Source: an uncultured Tepidamorphus sp. (lineage in GTDB: Bacteria > Pseudomonadota > Alphaproteobacteria > Rhizobiales > Tepidamorphaceae). Taken from it: DNA of 37,408 nt. Position numbers and translations under genes: made by a program. The notes below the pieces were generated by a model. That model did not search any database, had not been told where the DNA came from, and worked only from the letters and a program-made list of their open reading frames with translations. Location: contig CAJQNW010000073.1 in NCBI GenBank assembly GCA_905479765.1, forward strand, positions 1 to 37,408, written 5' to 3'. Of this stretch, positions 1 to 8,335 are shown piece after piece; the stretch's first letter is position 1, and every line of letters starts with the position of its first letter.

Positions 1-2171
1 GCCTCTTCAAGGCTGAGATACGCCCGGCCGACTGCGGCTTCGCCATTTTCGGACACGGACAGAAGCAGCGCCTGATCGGCGAAGCCGGCCAGCAGGTTCG
101 TTTCGTCGTGCCCCGTAACCGAAGGCGCCAGCACGAAAACGACATCGTAGGTCAGCCGCAGCGCTTCGAGGACGGTTTCCATGCGCTCGGAGCCGAGCAA
201 CGCCAACGGATCGTCGGATACATCGCCCGCAGTGATCGTGTGGACGCGCGAGAACCTATCCCGCTGGATGACCTTTTCGAACGGGGCCGCGCCCGCGAGC
301 AGGTCGCTTAGCCCCGGATGCGGCCTTTCGGTCTCGTCGGACGACTCTTCCTCAGGCTCCGCCACCTCGGCCAAAACATCCACGGTATCGAAACAGGCGT
401 CGACGACGACCACGCGGCGGCCAAGTGCGGCGGTCATCCGCGCGATCCGCATGGCGACTTCGTGCTGGTCCTCCAGCTGGCGCACAGCGGTGACAAGAAC
501 GGTGTGAGCGATCTCACCCGAGGACGCCAGGAGGATCCGGTCGCGGATACCGTCCAGTCCAAGCTTGACGGGCTCGAGACTAAACCCGGATGGCTCGCCC
601 GCGTCAGACGACCTATCGTCGGCGGCCCGGTCCGAATCGCGACGGCCGGTGCGGCGCCTGGAGCCTGGGCCTGAACCGGGGCCCGCGCCTGGACCGGTGC
701 CGGGCTTTCCACCGACCGGCGTCGGCAGGTTCGCGTTGACGGGATACTCGCCGACCGACCGGAACAACTCCAATGTAATGACGATGCCGCAACTCAGGAC
801 GATCGAGCCGAAGAGAACGGCGAACAGCGTCGCCAGCGTCTTCGGATAGTAGGGCTCGACGGCCGGCGCGGCGCGTGAGATCAGCCTGGCATCGGCCGGC
901 AGTGCATCGAGGTTTCCGCGCGCCGTCGCATCGCGGTAGCGCGCCAGCAGCGATTCCAGGAGATCGCGTTCGGACTTGGCGTCGCGTTCCAGCGCGCGCA
1001 GTTCGACCTCGCTTTCGTTCGACTGGGCGGCGCGAACCTTCAGCGCATCGATGCTCGCCAGCAGGTCCTGCTCGCGCTCTGCGCCGACGGCGGCGTCGTT
1101 CTCGGCGGCACGGGCGTATTTCACTGCTTCGTCGCGGATCTGCTTGCGCATGTCGCCGAGCTGCGCGGACAACTGCTGCATGCGCGGATGGCGCGGGCCG
1201 AGCGTCGTCGACAGTTCGGCGATCTGCGCGCGCAGGGTTACCTGCTGGGAGACAAGTCCCTGGATCAGCGGCGAATTGAGCACTTCGCTGGACTCAATCG
1301 GCCCGCCGGAGTCGAGCATCTCGCGAATCAAGCGCGCCTTGGCCTGGGCTTCCGACTGCTGGGCGCGGGCGAGCGCCAGTTGCGTCGTCAGTTCGCTGAG
1401 CTGTTGGGAGCTCAGCGTCACCGGCTCGGTGGAACCGCGCAACGTCGAGAACAGGCCATATTTGGTCCGGTAGTCCTCCACCTCGCGCTCGGCCTCGTCG
1501 ACCTTGGTGCGAAGCGTGCCAATCTGGCTCGACAGCCAGTCGCTGGCTTCCAGCGTCGCGTCGCGCTTGGCGGTCTTCTGCATGTCGATGTAGCCATCGG
1601 CGATGGCATTGGCGACACGCGCCGCGACCTGGGGGTTCTCGGAGGAAAACTCGATTGCGATGACACGCGACTGATCGACCTGGAAAACCGAGAGGTTCTC
1701 GTAGTAGCGCGCAAGCACCTTCTCGTCGTTGGTCATGCGGGCGGGATCGCGCGTCACACCGAACAGCGAGAGGACGCGTGCCAGCGCCGAGGCGGAACTG
1801 GCGGGATTGAATTCGGGAAGCTTGTCGAGGCGTTCCTGCGCAATGATCTTGCGGCTGAGGTCGGCCGACAGGATCAGCTGAACCTGGCTGCGGATCGATT
1901 CCTGGTCGAGCAGCGACCTCTCGGTCACATTCGCGGCCGGGCGCGTGTAGGCGGTTTCCTGGTTCTCGACGAGCAACTTCGCGGTGGACCGGTAGAGCGG
2001 CGTCACGCTCGACAGCCACAGGACGGCAAGTCCCGTCGCGATGATGACCGGCAGGACGATCCACAGGCGGGCGTGCCACAGCGCAGCCATCAGCCCGCCT
2101 GCCGAAACGGCTGACGTCGCCTCGCCCCCTGCGGTGGGTGCAAAATCGGTTTGGCGGCTGTGCGACGGCAT
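1..2171 (-). CDS. Wzc/GumC-type polysaccharide chain-length protein with degenerate kinase domain (C-terminus cut by window edge)
   Basis: This frame is open for 723 codons and runs off the left edge, so the ORF track misses it. The only upstream ATG (at 2171) follows GGGGA and an in-frame TGA. It reads as a polysaccharide co-polymerase of the inner membrane, which sets polymer length and couples to a Wza-type exporter. Visible parts are a first membrane helix near residues 30-55, a Wzz-like periplasmic region, a long coiled coil (about 220-420), a proline-rich stretch (PAVEPYYPK) before a second helix near 440-470, then a Gly/Pro linker (PGTGPGAGPGSGPGS). The end resembles a BY-kinase domain: VVVVDACFD sits where Walker A' belongs, and GLSDLLAG and DPLALLGSERM are family-like. 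The Walker A site reads RQLEDQHEVAM with no GKS/T, so ATP use is doubtful. It is divergent from the export lipoprotein gene. The role is inferred; the family call is firm. Confidence 0.9.
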   Translation of the reverse strand, partial: MPSHSRQTDFAPTAGGEATSAVSAGGLMAALWHARLWIVLPVIIATGLAVLWLSSVTPLYRSTAKLLVENQETAYTRPAANVTERSLLDQESIRSQVQLILSADLSRKIIAQERLDKLPEFNPASSASALARVLSLFGVTRDPARMTNDEKVLARYYENLSVFQVDQSRVIAIEFSSENPQVAARVANAIADGYIDMQKTAKRDATLEASDWLSSQIGTLRTKVDEAEREVEDYRTKYGLFSTLRGSTEPVTLSSQQLSELTTQLALARAQQSEAQAKARLIREMLDSGGPIESSEVLNSPLIQGLVSQQVTLRAQIAELSTTLGPRHPRMQQLSAQLGDMRKQIRDEAVKYARAAENDAAVGAEREQDLLASIDALKVRAAQSNESEVELRALERDAKSERDLLESLLARYRDATARGNLDALPADARLISRAAPAVEPYYPKTLATLFAVLFGSIVLSCGIVITLELFRSVGEYPVNANLPTPVGGKPGTGPGAGPGSGPGSRRRTGRRDSDRAADDRSSDAGEPSGFSLEPVKLGLDGIRDRILLASSGEIAHTVLVTAVRQLEDQHEVAMRIARMTAALGRRVVVVDACFDTVDVLAEVAEPEEESSDETERPHPGLSDLLAGAAPFEKVIQRDRFSRVHTITAGDVSDDPLALLGSERMETVLEALRLTYDVVFVLAPSVTGHDETNLLAGFADQALLLSVSENGEAAVGRAYLSLEE

Positions 2172-2350
2172 CGCTGATCGAATCCCCGGTCAATCGAGTC
2201 CGACCTTCGGTCTGATAAGGTAACTTTTGTGTTAATTTCGAGGCCAGATGCCAAGCGGCACCGGGGTTTTTGCTGCCGAGGTTAAGCTTTCTTAACCCTG
2301 TTCGCTTACCAATCCGCAACCATAAACCTGAGTTCACGTCAGCGGGGCCG
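2172..2350. promoter_or_regulatory. Divergent intergenic region of the EPS locus with two GTTA/TAAC inverted repeats
   Basis: This 179-bp stretch separates the divergent chain-length and export genes and should hold both promoters. It is AT-richer than its surroundings. Two inverted repeats built from the same half-site are visible: TAAC-N6-GTTA at 2221-2234 and GTTAAG-CTTT-CTTAAC at 2281-2296. Either could be an operator for a regulator of exopolysaccharide synthesis. The second resembles a CtrA box but has a 6-nt rather than the usual 7-nt gap between its TTAA halves. No -35/-10 pair is assigned with confidence. Confidence 0.5.
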
Positions 2351-2911
2351 ATGTTGCGCGCGTTCACTGCAGTCCTGTTCATCTGTCTGAGTGCCCTCGC
2401 CAGCTGTGCGAGTCCGCCCAAGGTGGACCAGCGCTTCGTCGAGGCCCTGAATGCCCCGTACCGGCTGGATGCAGGCGACAAACTGCGTATTGTCGTGTTC
2501 GACCAGCCGACGCTGACCAACACCTATTCGGTTGCCGACTCAGGCAGCATCGCCATGCCGCTGATCGGCAGCGTCGCCGCCCGCGGCCTGACAACGCAGC
2601 AACTGGAAGCCGCGGTTACCAACCGACTCAGTCAGGGGTTCTTCCGCAACCCCTCGGTGTCCGTCCAGGTCGACACGTACCGGCCGTTCTTCATCCTCGG
2701 TGAAGTCGGCGCGCCCGGCCAGTATCCCTATGTCGCCGGATTGACGGCCCGCAACGCCATCGCCATCGGCGGCGGTTTCACACCACGCGCGACGCAGACG
2801 ATGGTGCAGGTTTCCCGCAACTACAACGGAACGATCGTCGAGGCCCGTGTCCCGATCGATCATCCGATTCGGCCGGGCGACACCATCTACGTTCTCGAGC
2901 GCTGGTTCTGA
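2351..2911 (+). CDS. Short Wza/ExoF-like polysaccharide export lipoprotein
   Basis: This is a 186-aa protein beginning with a lipoprotein signal peptide (MLRAFTAVLFICLSALASC) and a lipobox Cys at residue 19. The signal peptide is why the ATG at 2351 is preferred over the 27-residue longer ORF-track start. The Poly_export domain follows (YRLDAGDKLRIVVFDQP, then GSIAMPLIG), and then an SLBB-like beta-grasp segment (FFILGEVGAPGQYPY) ending in the typical RPGDTIYVLERWF. It is about half the length of E. coli Wza and lacks the region that forms the outer-membrane helical barrel. It may therefore act as the periplasmic part of an export channel with another partner. The glycosyltransferase gene starts 11 nt downstream, which suggests an operon. 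Confidence 0.9.
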   Translation: MLRAFTAVLFICLSALASCASPPKVDQRFVEALNAPYRLDAGDKLRIVVFDQPTLTNTYSVADSGSIAMPLIGSVAARGLTTQQLEAAVTNRLSQGFFRNPSVSVQVDTYRPFFILGEVGAPGQYPYVAGLTARNAIAIGGGFTPRATQTMVQVSRNYNGTIVEARVPIDHPIRPGDTIYVLERWF

Positions 2912-2922
2912 GCCGGCCCGCC

Positions 2923-4053
2923 ATGTCGAACGAACCGCTGAGGATCGTTCATTGCCTCCGCGCCCCGGTCGGCGGACTGTTTCGTCATGTTTGCGACCTG
3001 GCTGAAGCGCAGGCGAACCAGGGCCACCTGATCGGCCTGATTGCCGATTCGAGCACCGGCGGAGACGCGGCGACGGCGCGGCTGGAACGCCTGGCGCCAC
3101 TTTGCCGTCTCGGGATCGAGCGGTTTGCCATGTCGCGAGTGCCGGGACCGGGCGACTTGATGGCCGCAGCGCGAATCGGCCGCCTGGCGGGCGACTGGAA
3201 GCCCGATGTCCTGCATGGCCACGGGGCCAAGGGCGGCGCCTATGCCCGGATTGCCGGCACGCGGCTGCGCGGTAGCGGATACGTCCCGGTTCGCGCCTAC
3301 ACGCCGCATGGCGGCAGCCTGCACTATGCCAAATCGTCTCCGGCGGGCTTCCTGTTCCTGTCCATGGAGAGGTTCCTGGCCCGGCGCACCGACGTATTCC
3401 TGTTCGAAAGCGCCTTCGGCTTGCGCGCTTTCACAGACAAGGTCTGTGCCCCCAAGGGCATCGTCCGTGTCGTTCACAACGGACTGGCGGAAGAAGAATT
3501 CGTCGCGGCTATTCCACTACCAGACGCAGCCGATTTCTTGTTCGTCGGTGAACTGCGGTCATTGAAGGGCATCGATACGCTGCTCGAGGCGCTCCGCCGG
3601 ATCGATGCCCGCCCCGAAGGCCCGTCGGCGGTGATCGTCGGCGCCGGGGCAGACCGCGACCGGCTTGTCGCCATGACACGCGACCTAGGGCTGGAAAGCC
3701 GCGTGCGGTTTCCAGGCGCGATGCCGGCGCGGGAGGCGTTTGCGCTGGGCCGCTGCATCGTCGTGCCGTCCAGGGCAGAGTCGCTGCCCTATGTCGTCCT
3801 GGAAGCGGCAGCCGCGCGATTGCCGATCGTGGCCACCGATGTCGGCGGCATTCCGGAGATATTCGGCGAGCAGGCGGGGCGGCTGGTCAAGCCCGGCGAC
3901 GCCGCCGGACTGGCCGGGGCGATGCAGCGAATCCTATCCAGTCCCGAAGCAGCGCACGAACAGGCCGCCGCGCTGGCCGACGACGTCGCGCAACGGTTTT
4001 CGCTTCAGGGCATGGCGGACGCGGTTCTCGACGCCTACAAGGCCGCGCCTTGA
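2923..4053 (+). CDS. Family 4 (GT-B) glycosyltransferase
   Basis: This 376-aa cytoplasmic retaining glycosyltransferase has a GT-B fold. The N-terminal acceptor domain opens with RIVHCLRAPVGGLFRHV, and the C-terminal Glycos_transf_1 domain starts at about residue 205 (FLFVGELRSLKGIDTLLEAL). The GT4 EX7E motif is seen in ESLPYVVLE, followed by PIVATDVGGIPEIF. It probably adds a sugar to the lipid-linked repeat unit of the polysaccharide; donor and acceptor cannot be read from the sequence. It lies 11 nt after the export lipoprotein gene and about 100 nt before the initiating transferase, so the first two genes are likely co-transcribed. The gap after it holds no recognisable gene. Confidence 0.92.
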   Translation: MSNEPLRIVHCLRAPVGGLFRHVCDLAEAQANQGHLIGLIADSSTGGDAATARLERLAPLCRLGIERFAMSRVPGPGDLMAAARIGRLAGDWKPDVLHGHGAKGGAYARIAGTRLRGSGYVPVRAYTPHGGSLHYAKSSPAGFLFLSMERFLARRTDVFLFESAFGLRAFTDKVCAPKGIVRVVHNGLAEEEFVAAIPLPDAADFLFVGELRSLKGIDTLLEALRRIDARPEGPSAVIVGAGADRDRLVAMTRDLGLESRVRFPGAMPAREAFALGRCIVVPSRAESLPYVVLEAAAARLPIVATDVGGIPEIFGEQAGRLVKPGDAAGLAGAMQRILSSPEAAHEQAAALADDVAQRFSLQGMADAVLDAYKAAP

Positions 4054-4153
4054 GCGACCGATTGGTTACCTGAACGATTAAATCTTCCTAGACTTTTCTG
4101 CGTTATTGCAGGTTTCGGGGGCTTGGAAATCGTGGTGGCGCAGGCATTTTTGA

Positions 4154-5743
4154 ATGAGTTCTTCGAATCCCACACCGATAGGCGACTCCGCAGGCCCGGA
4201 GTCGGAGCCCGATGTCAGCCGAATGAAGGCAGCCGCTGTGGCATCGGCCGGCGCCATGAAACGCCCGAACTTCGGTCCCGCTCCCGCTCCGCTTGGCCCG
4301 GAAGCGTTGCGATTCGCCGACGAGCATGCCGATAAGGCGATTTCCTCGATCGTCGTCGGCGGCTTCGCGCGACTTGCTGAATTCCTCCTGATCACGCTGG
4401 TCGGCTTCGCCACTCAGCTCATCTACGTCTATCCGGCTGAAGGCATGCCTGCGCTTTACCCGGTAGCGATTCTGCTGGGTGCCGGATTGTCGATCGTGGG
4501 TTTCCAGGCGATGGACATCTATACCCCGCACGCCTTGAGGACCTTCGTTCGGCAGAACAGCAAGCTGCTGGTGGCCTGGGTGGCGGTTTTCGCCTTCCTG
4601 TCGCTGATCGCGTTTTTCTTCAAGGTCGGGGATTCCTTCTCGCGGGTCTGGCTGGGCCTGTGGTTCTCGCTCGGCCTTCTGGCGCTGGTGCTGTTCCGCA
4701 TCGGCCTGGCCTTCCTCGTTCGCCACTGGTCGCGCACCGGACGGCTGGAACGGCGCGCGGTGATCGTCGGTGGCGGCGAACCGGCCGCCGAATTGATCGA
4801 GGCGCTGCAGGCCTCGCCGGATTCCGACATCCGCATCTGCGGCGTCTTCGACGACCGAAGCGACGATCGCTCGCCGCCGATCGTGGCCGGCTACCCGAAG
4901 CTCGGCACCGTTGGCCAGCTTGTCGACTTCGCGCGGCGCACCCGTGTCGACCTGTTGATCGTGTCACTGCCCATCAGCGCGGAGACTCGCGTCCTCGACA
5001 TGGTGAAGACGTTGTGGGTGTTGCCGGTGGACATCCGGCTCAGCGCGCACACCAACAAGCTGAGATTCAGGCCGCGCTCCTACTCCTATATCGGCAACGT
5101 TCCGTTCATTGACGTGTTCGACAAGCCGATTGCGGATTGGGACTACGTCCTGAAATGGCTGTTCGATCATGTGCTCGGCGCGCTGCTGCTGATCGCAGCG
5201 CTGCCGCTCATGGCGCTCGTGGCGCTCGCCATCAAGATCGACAGCCGCGGCCCGGTGCTGTTCCGGCAAAAACGCTACGGCTTCAACAACGAGCTGATCG
5301 AAGTCTTCAAGTTCCGCTCGATGTATACCGACCAATGCGACCCGAGCGCCGTCAAGCTCGTCAGCAAGGACGATCCGCGTGTCACCCGGGTCGGGCGCAT
5401 CATCCGCAAGACCAGCCTCGACGAACTGCCGCAGCTCTTCAATGTCGTGCGCAGCGAGTTGTCGCTCGTCGGGCCCCGGCCGCACGCCCTGCACGCAAAG
5501 GCCGCCGACAAGCTCTACGATGCCGTCGTAGACAGCTATTTCGCCCGCCACCGCGTGAAGCCGGGCATCACCGGCTGGGCGCAGATCAACGGCTGGCGTG
5601 GCGAGACCGACACGCCGGAAAAGATCCAGCGGCGTGTCGAGTACGACCTCTACTACATCGAGAACTGGTCGGTGCTGTTCGACCTCTACATCCTGCTCAT
5701 GACGCCCTACTCGCTGCTGACCAAGAAGGAAGGGGCGTATTGA
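4154..5743 (+). CDS. Undecaprenyl-phosphate sugar phosphotransferase (WcaJ/ExoY-type initiating enzyme)
   Basis: This 529-aa polytopic enzyme should transfer a sugar-1-phosphate from a nucleotide sugar to undecaprenyl phosphate, the first step of repeat-unit assembly. After a disordered N-terminus of about 50 residues come roughly four membrane helices. A nucleotide-binding-like CoA_binding_3 domain follows ([19 protein letters not shown], about 195-300). Another hydrophobic helix near 335-355 leads into the catalytic bacterial sugar transferase domain, with [35 protein letters not shown] and [13 protein letters not shown]. These are the hallmark motifs of the polyisoprenyl-phosphate hexose-1-phosphate transferase family. 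The sugar is unknown; glucose or galactose is usual for relatives. The next gene probably starts within its stop codon, implying translational coupling. Confidence 0.95.
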   Translation: MSSSNPTPIGDSAGPESEPDVSRMKAAAVASAGAMKRPNFGPAPAPLGPEALRFADEHADKAISSIVVGGFARLAEFLLITLVGFATQLIYVYPAEGMPALYPVAILLGAGLSIVGFQAMDIYTPHALRTFVRQNSKLLVAWVAVFAFLSLIAFFFKVGDSFSRVWLGLWFSLGLLALVLFRIGLAFLVRHWSRTGRLERRAVIVGGGEPAAELIEALQASPDSDIRICGVFDDRSDDRSPPIVAGYPKLGTVGQLVDFARRTRVDLLIVSLPISAETRVLDMVKTLWVLPVDIRLSAHTNKLRFRPRSYSYIGNVPFIDVFDKPIADWDYVLKWLFDHVLGALLLIAALPLMALVALAIKIDSRGPVLFRQKRYGFNNELIEVFKFRSMYTDQCDPSAVKLVSKDDPRVTRVGRIIRKTSLDELPQLFNVVRSELSLVGPRPHALHAKAADKLYDAVVDSYFARHRVKPGITGWAQINGWRGETDTPEKIQRRVEYDLYYIENWSVLFDLYILLMTPYSLLTKKEGAY

Positions 5744-7041
5744 CCTCCGCGGCCGGCCATATGCCGCCGGTCGCGTCGGCTCAGGCGGAGGAACACTGGA
5801 GCCGGCTCGACAAACGGCTGGTGCGTCCGCTGCTGTGGGGCACCGTCATGGCGGGCTGCCTCGTCACCTTCGAACCGTCGCCCTACGAGCTGATGTTCCT
5901 GTTCCTGTGCTGGGGCGTGTTCGTTCGCGGGGTCAGTTTTCCGCGGTTCCTGGCGCCGGCATTCCTGTTCCTGACCGTGATGTTCACGGTCGGCGGTGTC
6001 TCATCCGTGCTGCAGGTCGCCCAGGAATCCGACTCGGTGCGGTACGTGGTGATCTCCATGTACCTGACGATCACCACGATCGTCTTTGCCACGCTGGTAA
6101 GCGAGGACCCGCTGGACCGCCTGAAGATCATCCGCAGCGCCTATATCGTCGGCGCGGTCATCGCGGCGACGGCCGGTATCGCCGGATACTTCGACATCGG
6201 CGGCACGCGGGACCTGTTCACGCTCTACAACCGGTCACGCGGCACGTTCAAGGATCCGAACGTCTATGGCCCCTTCCTGGTTTTCCCGGGATTGCTGCTG
6301 GTGCAGGACCTTCTGACGCGACATGGGGCCCGGCTCATCGCCTCCGCGCTGCCGCTCGGTGTCATCCTGATCGGCCTGCTGCTGTCGTTTTCGCGCGCGG
6401 CCTGGGGGCATTTCATCATCTCGACGCTGATCATGGCAGCGCTGATGTTCCTGTTCTCGCCGAGCCGGCGCCTGCGGGTGCGGATGGGGATCGGGGTTTT
6501 GGGGGGCGGGATGATCTTCGCAGGCCTGATCGTCGCCATTCTGGCGGTGCCGCAGGTCGGCAACGTGTTCAAGGAACGCGCGGACCTGAACCAGAGCTAC
6601 GATGTCGGGGAAACCGGCCGGTTCGCCACACAAGCGCGGTCCTTGCCGGACGTCATCGACAATCCTCTGGGACTGGGCCCGCTGCAGTATTCCAAGCGCT
6701 ACGGACAGGATCCCCACAACGTCTATCTGAACGCGTTCGCGTCCTACGGCTGGTTCGGCGCGTTCGGCTACATCACTTTCGTGATCCTGACCTGGATCGT
6801 CGGCATCCGTTTCGCGTTCGTGCGAACGCCCTGGCAGAACTACCACTTCGCTGCGCTGGCGACGTTCCTTCCGCTGTCACTGGAAGGTTTCATCATCGAC
6901 ACTGATCACTGGCGCCATTTCTACCTGATTGCCGGTCTTCTATGGGGCATGTCGGCGGCCGCCGTGCACTATCAGCCGCCGCTGTCGCGCCGCCAGGTGC
7001 CACCCCGCGTGAAGCCCGGCTACTTGCGCGCCGCGATGTAG
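5740..7041 (+). CDS. Wzy/O-antigen-ligase-like membrane protein
   Basis: This is a 433-aa protein with about 10-12 membrane helices and a Wzy_C (O-antigen ligase/polymerase) core: NRSRGTFKDPNVYGPFLVFP, then LLSFSRAAWGHF, a soluble loop, and GLGPLQYSKRYGQDPHNVYL. The DPHNVYLN-type motif is typical of the periplasmic loop of this family. The likely job is periplasmic polymerisation of polysaccharide repeats. I chose the TTG at 5740: it overlaps the upstream stop (TATTGA) and lies 6 nt after a strong AAGGAAGGGG ribosome site. The ATG at 5761 has no such site. The ORF-track start at 5137 lies deep inside the previous gene in another frame and is spurious. Its 3' end overlaps the convergent methyltransferase gene by 22 bp. 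Confidence 0.88.
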   Translation: MTSAAGHMPPVASAQAEEHWSRLDKRLVRPLLWGTVMAGCLVTFEPSPYELMFLFLCWGVFVRGVSFPRFLAPAFLFLTVMFTVGGVSSVLQVAQESDSVRYVVISMYLTITTIVFATLVSEDPLDRLKIIRSAYIVGAVIAATAGIAGYFDIGGTRDLFTLYNRSRGTFKDPNVYGPFLVFPGLLLVQDLLTRHGARLIASALPLGVILIGLLLSFSRAAWGHFIISTLIMAALMFLFSPSRRLRVRMGIGVLGGGMIFAGLIVAILAVPQVGNVFKERADLNQSYDVGETGRFATQARSLPDVIDNPLGLGPLQYSKRYGQDPHNVYLNAFASYGWFGAFGYITFVILTWIVGIRFAFVRTPWQNYHFAALATFLPLSLEGFIIDTDHWRHFYLIAGLLWGMSAAAVHYQPPLSRRQVPPRVKPGYLRAAM

Positions 7042-7835
7042 GCGTAGCTGGTCAGGAACCGCCAGTCGCGGGCCGCCGCGACGCGGTTGGCGAGATTGTC
7101 GATCTCGCGGACGACCGGAATTTTCTCGAAATAGTCGTGATAGTAGAACGGCACCACGATCGCCTCGCGGAACCCGACGCTTTCCAGCATGGGCTTCAGC
7201 TTCTTTTCGCTGCCGTAGGTCCAGTCGTAATGGGCCGGGAACTTCGGATCCTCATCGTCGGTGCGGTGCGGGTAAAGCATCTTGACGATCTTCTGCGACA
7301 CGGCCTCCGGGATCACGATGTTGGCGAGATAGGGCAGCGCGTAGAGCGTCGGCACGAAGGCGATGGCGACACCGCCGGGCGCCAGGATCTCGTTCAGGTT
7401 CCGCCAGGCGCGCCGGCCGTCCTTCACGTGCTCGAAGACCATGCGCGAGAAGGCCAGGTCGTACGCCCCGCGCTTGACCTTCGTCTCGGCCAGGTTGCCG
7501 GAGATATCGAAGCAGGCCTTGGAGAACTCCACCGGGCCGGCGTCCAGCTCTTCCTGGGAGATGTCGTTGATGGTCAGTTCGATATCGAGCGCGGCCGCCT
7601 CGTAGGGCGTGAACAGCGGATCGCGGCCGCCGCCGATCTCGATCAGCCGGCGCAGGCCGAAACCACGCGACAACGCCTCGATGGTCGGCTTGTAGTTGTC
7701 CCAGGCCCATTGCGAGCGGACGTCCGGGTCAAGGCGGGCGAAGAAGGCGTCGAGCGAACTGTCGCTGCTCATGGCGCGGCTTTTGGCGTCGCGTTCCGTC
7801 CGCGCCGACTTGGCCATGGGTTCCACATGCGTCAT
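7020..7835 (-). CDS. Class I SAM-dependent methyltransferase
   Basis: This 271-aa protein has a Methyltransf_11-like Rossmann core. The SAM-binding motif I is LRRLIEIGGGRDPLF near residue 85, followed by an acidic strand end (LTINDIS). The motif IV/post-IV region reads YDLAFSRMVFEHVKDGRRAW, then ILAPGGVAIAFVPTLYALPY. The substrate is unknown; the position suggests a sugar or lipid-linked glycan of the exopolysaccharide. The start is supported by AAGGA 8 nt upstream of the ATG. It is convergent with the polymerase gene and overlaps it by 22 bp. It is transcribed from its own 160-bp upstream region next to the tRNA, so it may be regulated separately from the EPS genes. Confidence 0.88.
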   Translation of the reverse strand: MTHVEPMAKSARTERDAKSRAMSSDSSLDAFFARLDPDVRSQWAWDNYKPTIEALSRGFGLRRLIEIGGGRDPLFTPYEAAALDIELTINDISQEELDAGPVEFSKACFDISGNLAETKVKRGAYDLAFSRMVFEHVKDGRRAWRNLNEILAPGGVAIAFVPTLYALPYLANIVIPEAVSQKIVKMLYPHRTDDEDPKFPAHYDWTYGSEKKLKPMLESVGFREAIVVPFYYHDYFEKIPVVREIDNLANRVAAARDWRFLTSYAYIAARK

Positions 7836-7996
7836 GGTTCGGTTCCTTGCTCGGGAGCCTGCAGAAGGCTGAACCCTAGGTTCCTACACCAAAACCACCT
7901 AACAGATTGCAAACGCTTGGTTAATTGCCCCGTGGCCGAACCGCTCGCCACGATGCCTTCGTTCAAAGGCGAATTGCGGGGTATGAGAAAAGCGAA

Positions 7997-8074
7997 TGGT
8001 CGGAGCGGGGAGATTTGAACTCCCGACCCCTTGTCCCCCAGACAAGTGCGCTAACCGGGCTGCGCCACGCTCCG
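7997..8074 (-). tRNA. tRNA-Pro (anticodon GGG), CCA encoded
   Basis: The minus strand folds as a complete cloverleaf. The acceptor stem is CGGAGCG/CGCTCCG, the D arm is GCGC...GCGC, and the anticodon stem-loop is CTTGT-CTGGGGG-ACAAG with anticodon GGG. The T arm is GGGAG-TTCAAAT-CTCCC. A discriminator A and an encoded CCA follow the acceptor stem (ACCA, read from 8000 to 7997). The 3' end points toward the exopolysaccharide locus. Confidence 0.97.
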
Positions 8075-8335
8075 ACTGCTGAAAAGCACGGTTTTCCTAT
8101 CGGTTCGAGAGCGCCGGCGCAAGGGGCGAAATTCGCAATCCGGTACGAAACGGAAACGTTCGGGACACTTCGGGACTGGGATTACCGAAATGCTTTCCGA
8201 AGTCCTCATCAGACAGCGCGCGATGGGTGCAGCGGGCTTTCGCCAGGAGGCTGCCATTGACCGTCACATTCCGCGGAGGCAGATGACATTGCGGCGATAC
8301 ACTCTTATAACGGGAATATTATTCCGGAGACAACC

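Noticed and set aside
2281-2296. Full CtrA binding site
   Set aside because: The gap between TTAA halves is 6 nt, not the consensus 7, so it is kept only as a generic inverted repeat.
1294-2523. 409-aa minus-strand ORF overlapping the chain-length gene
   Set aside because: It is in a different frame from the recognisable Wzc/GumC protein, crosses the divergent promoter and the export gene, and has no family features.
5137-5739. N-terminal extension of the polymerase ORF in the track
   Set aside because: It lies out of frame inside the catalytic part of the initiating transferase and is low-complexity; a coupled TTG start at 5740 explains the gene better.
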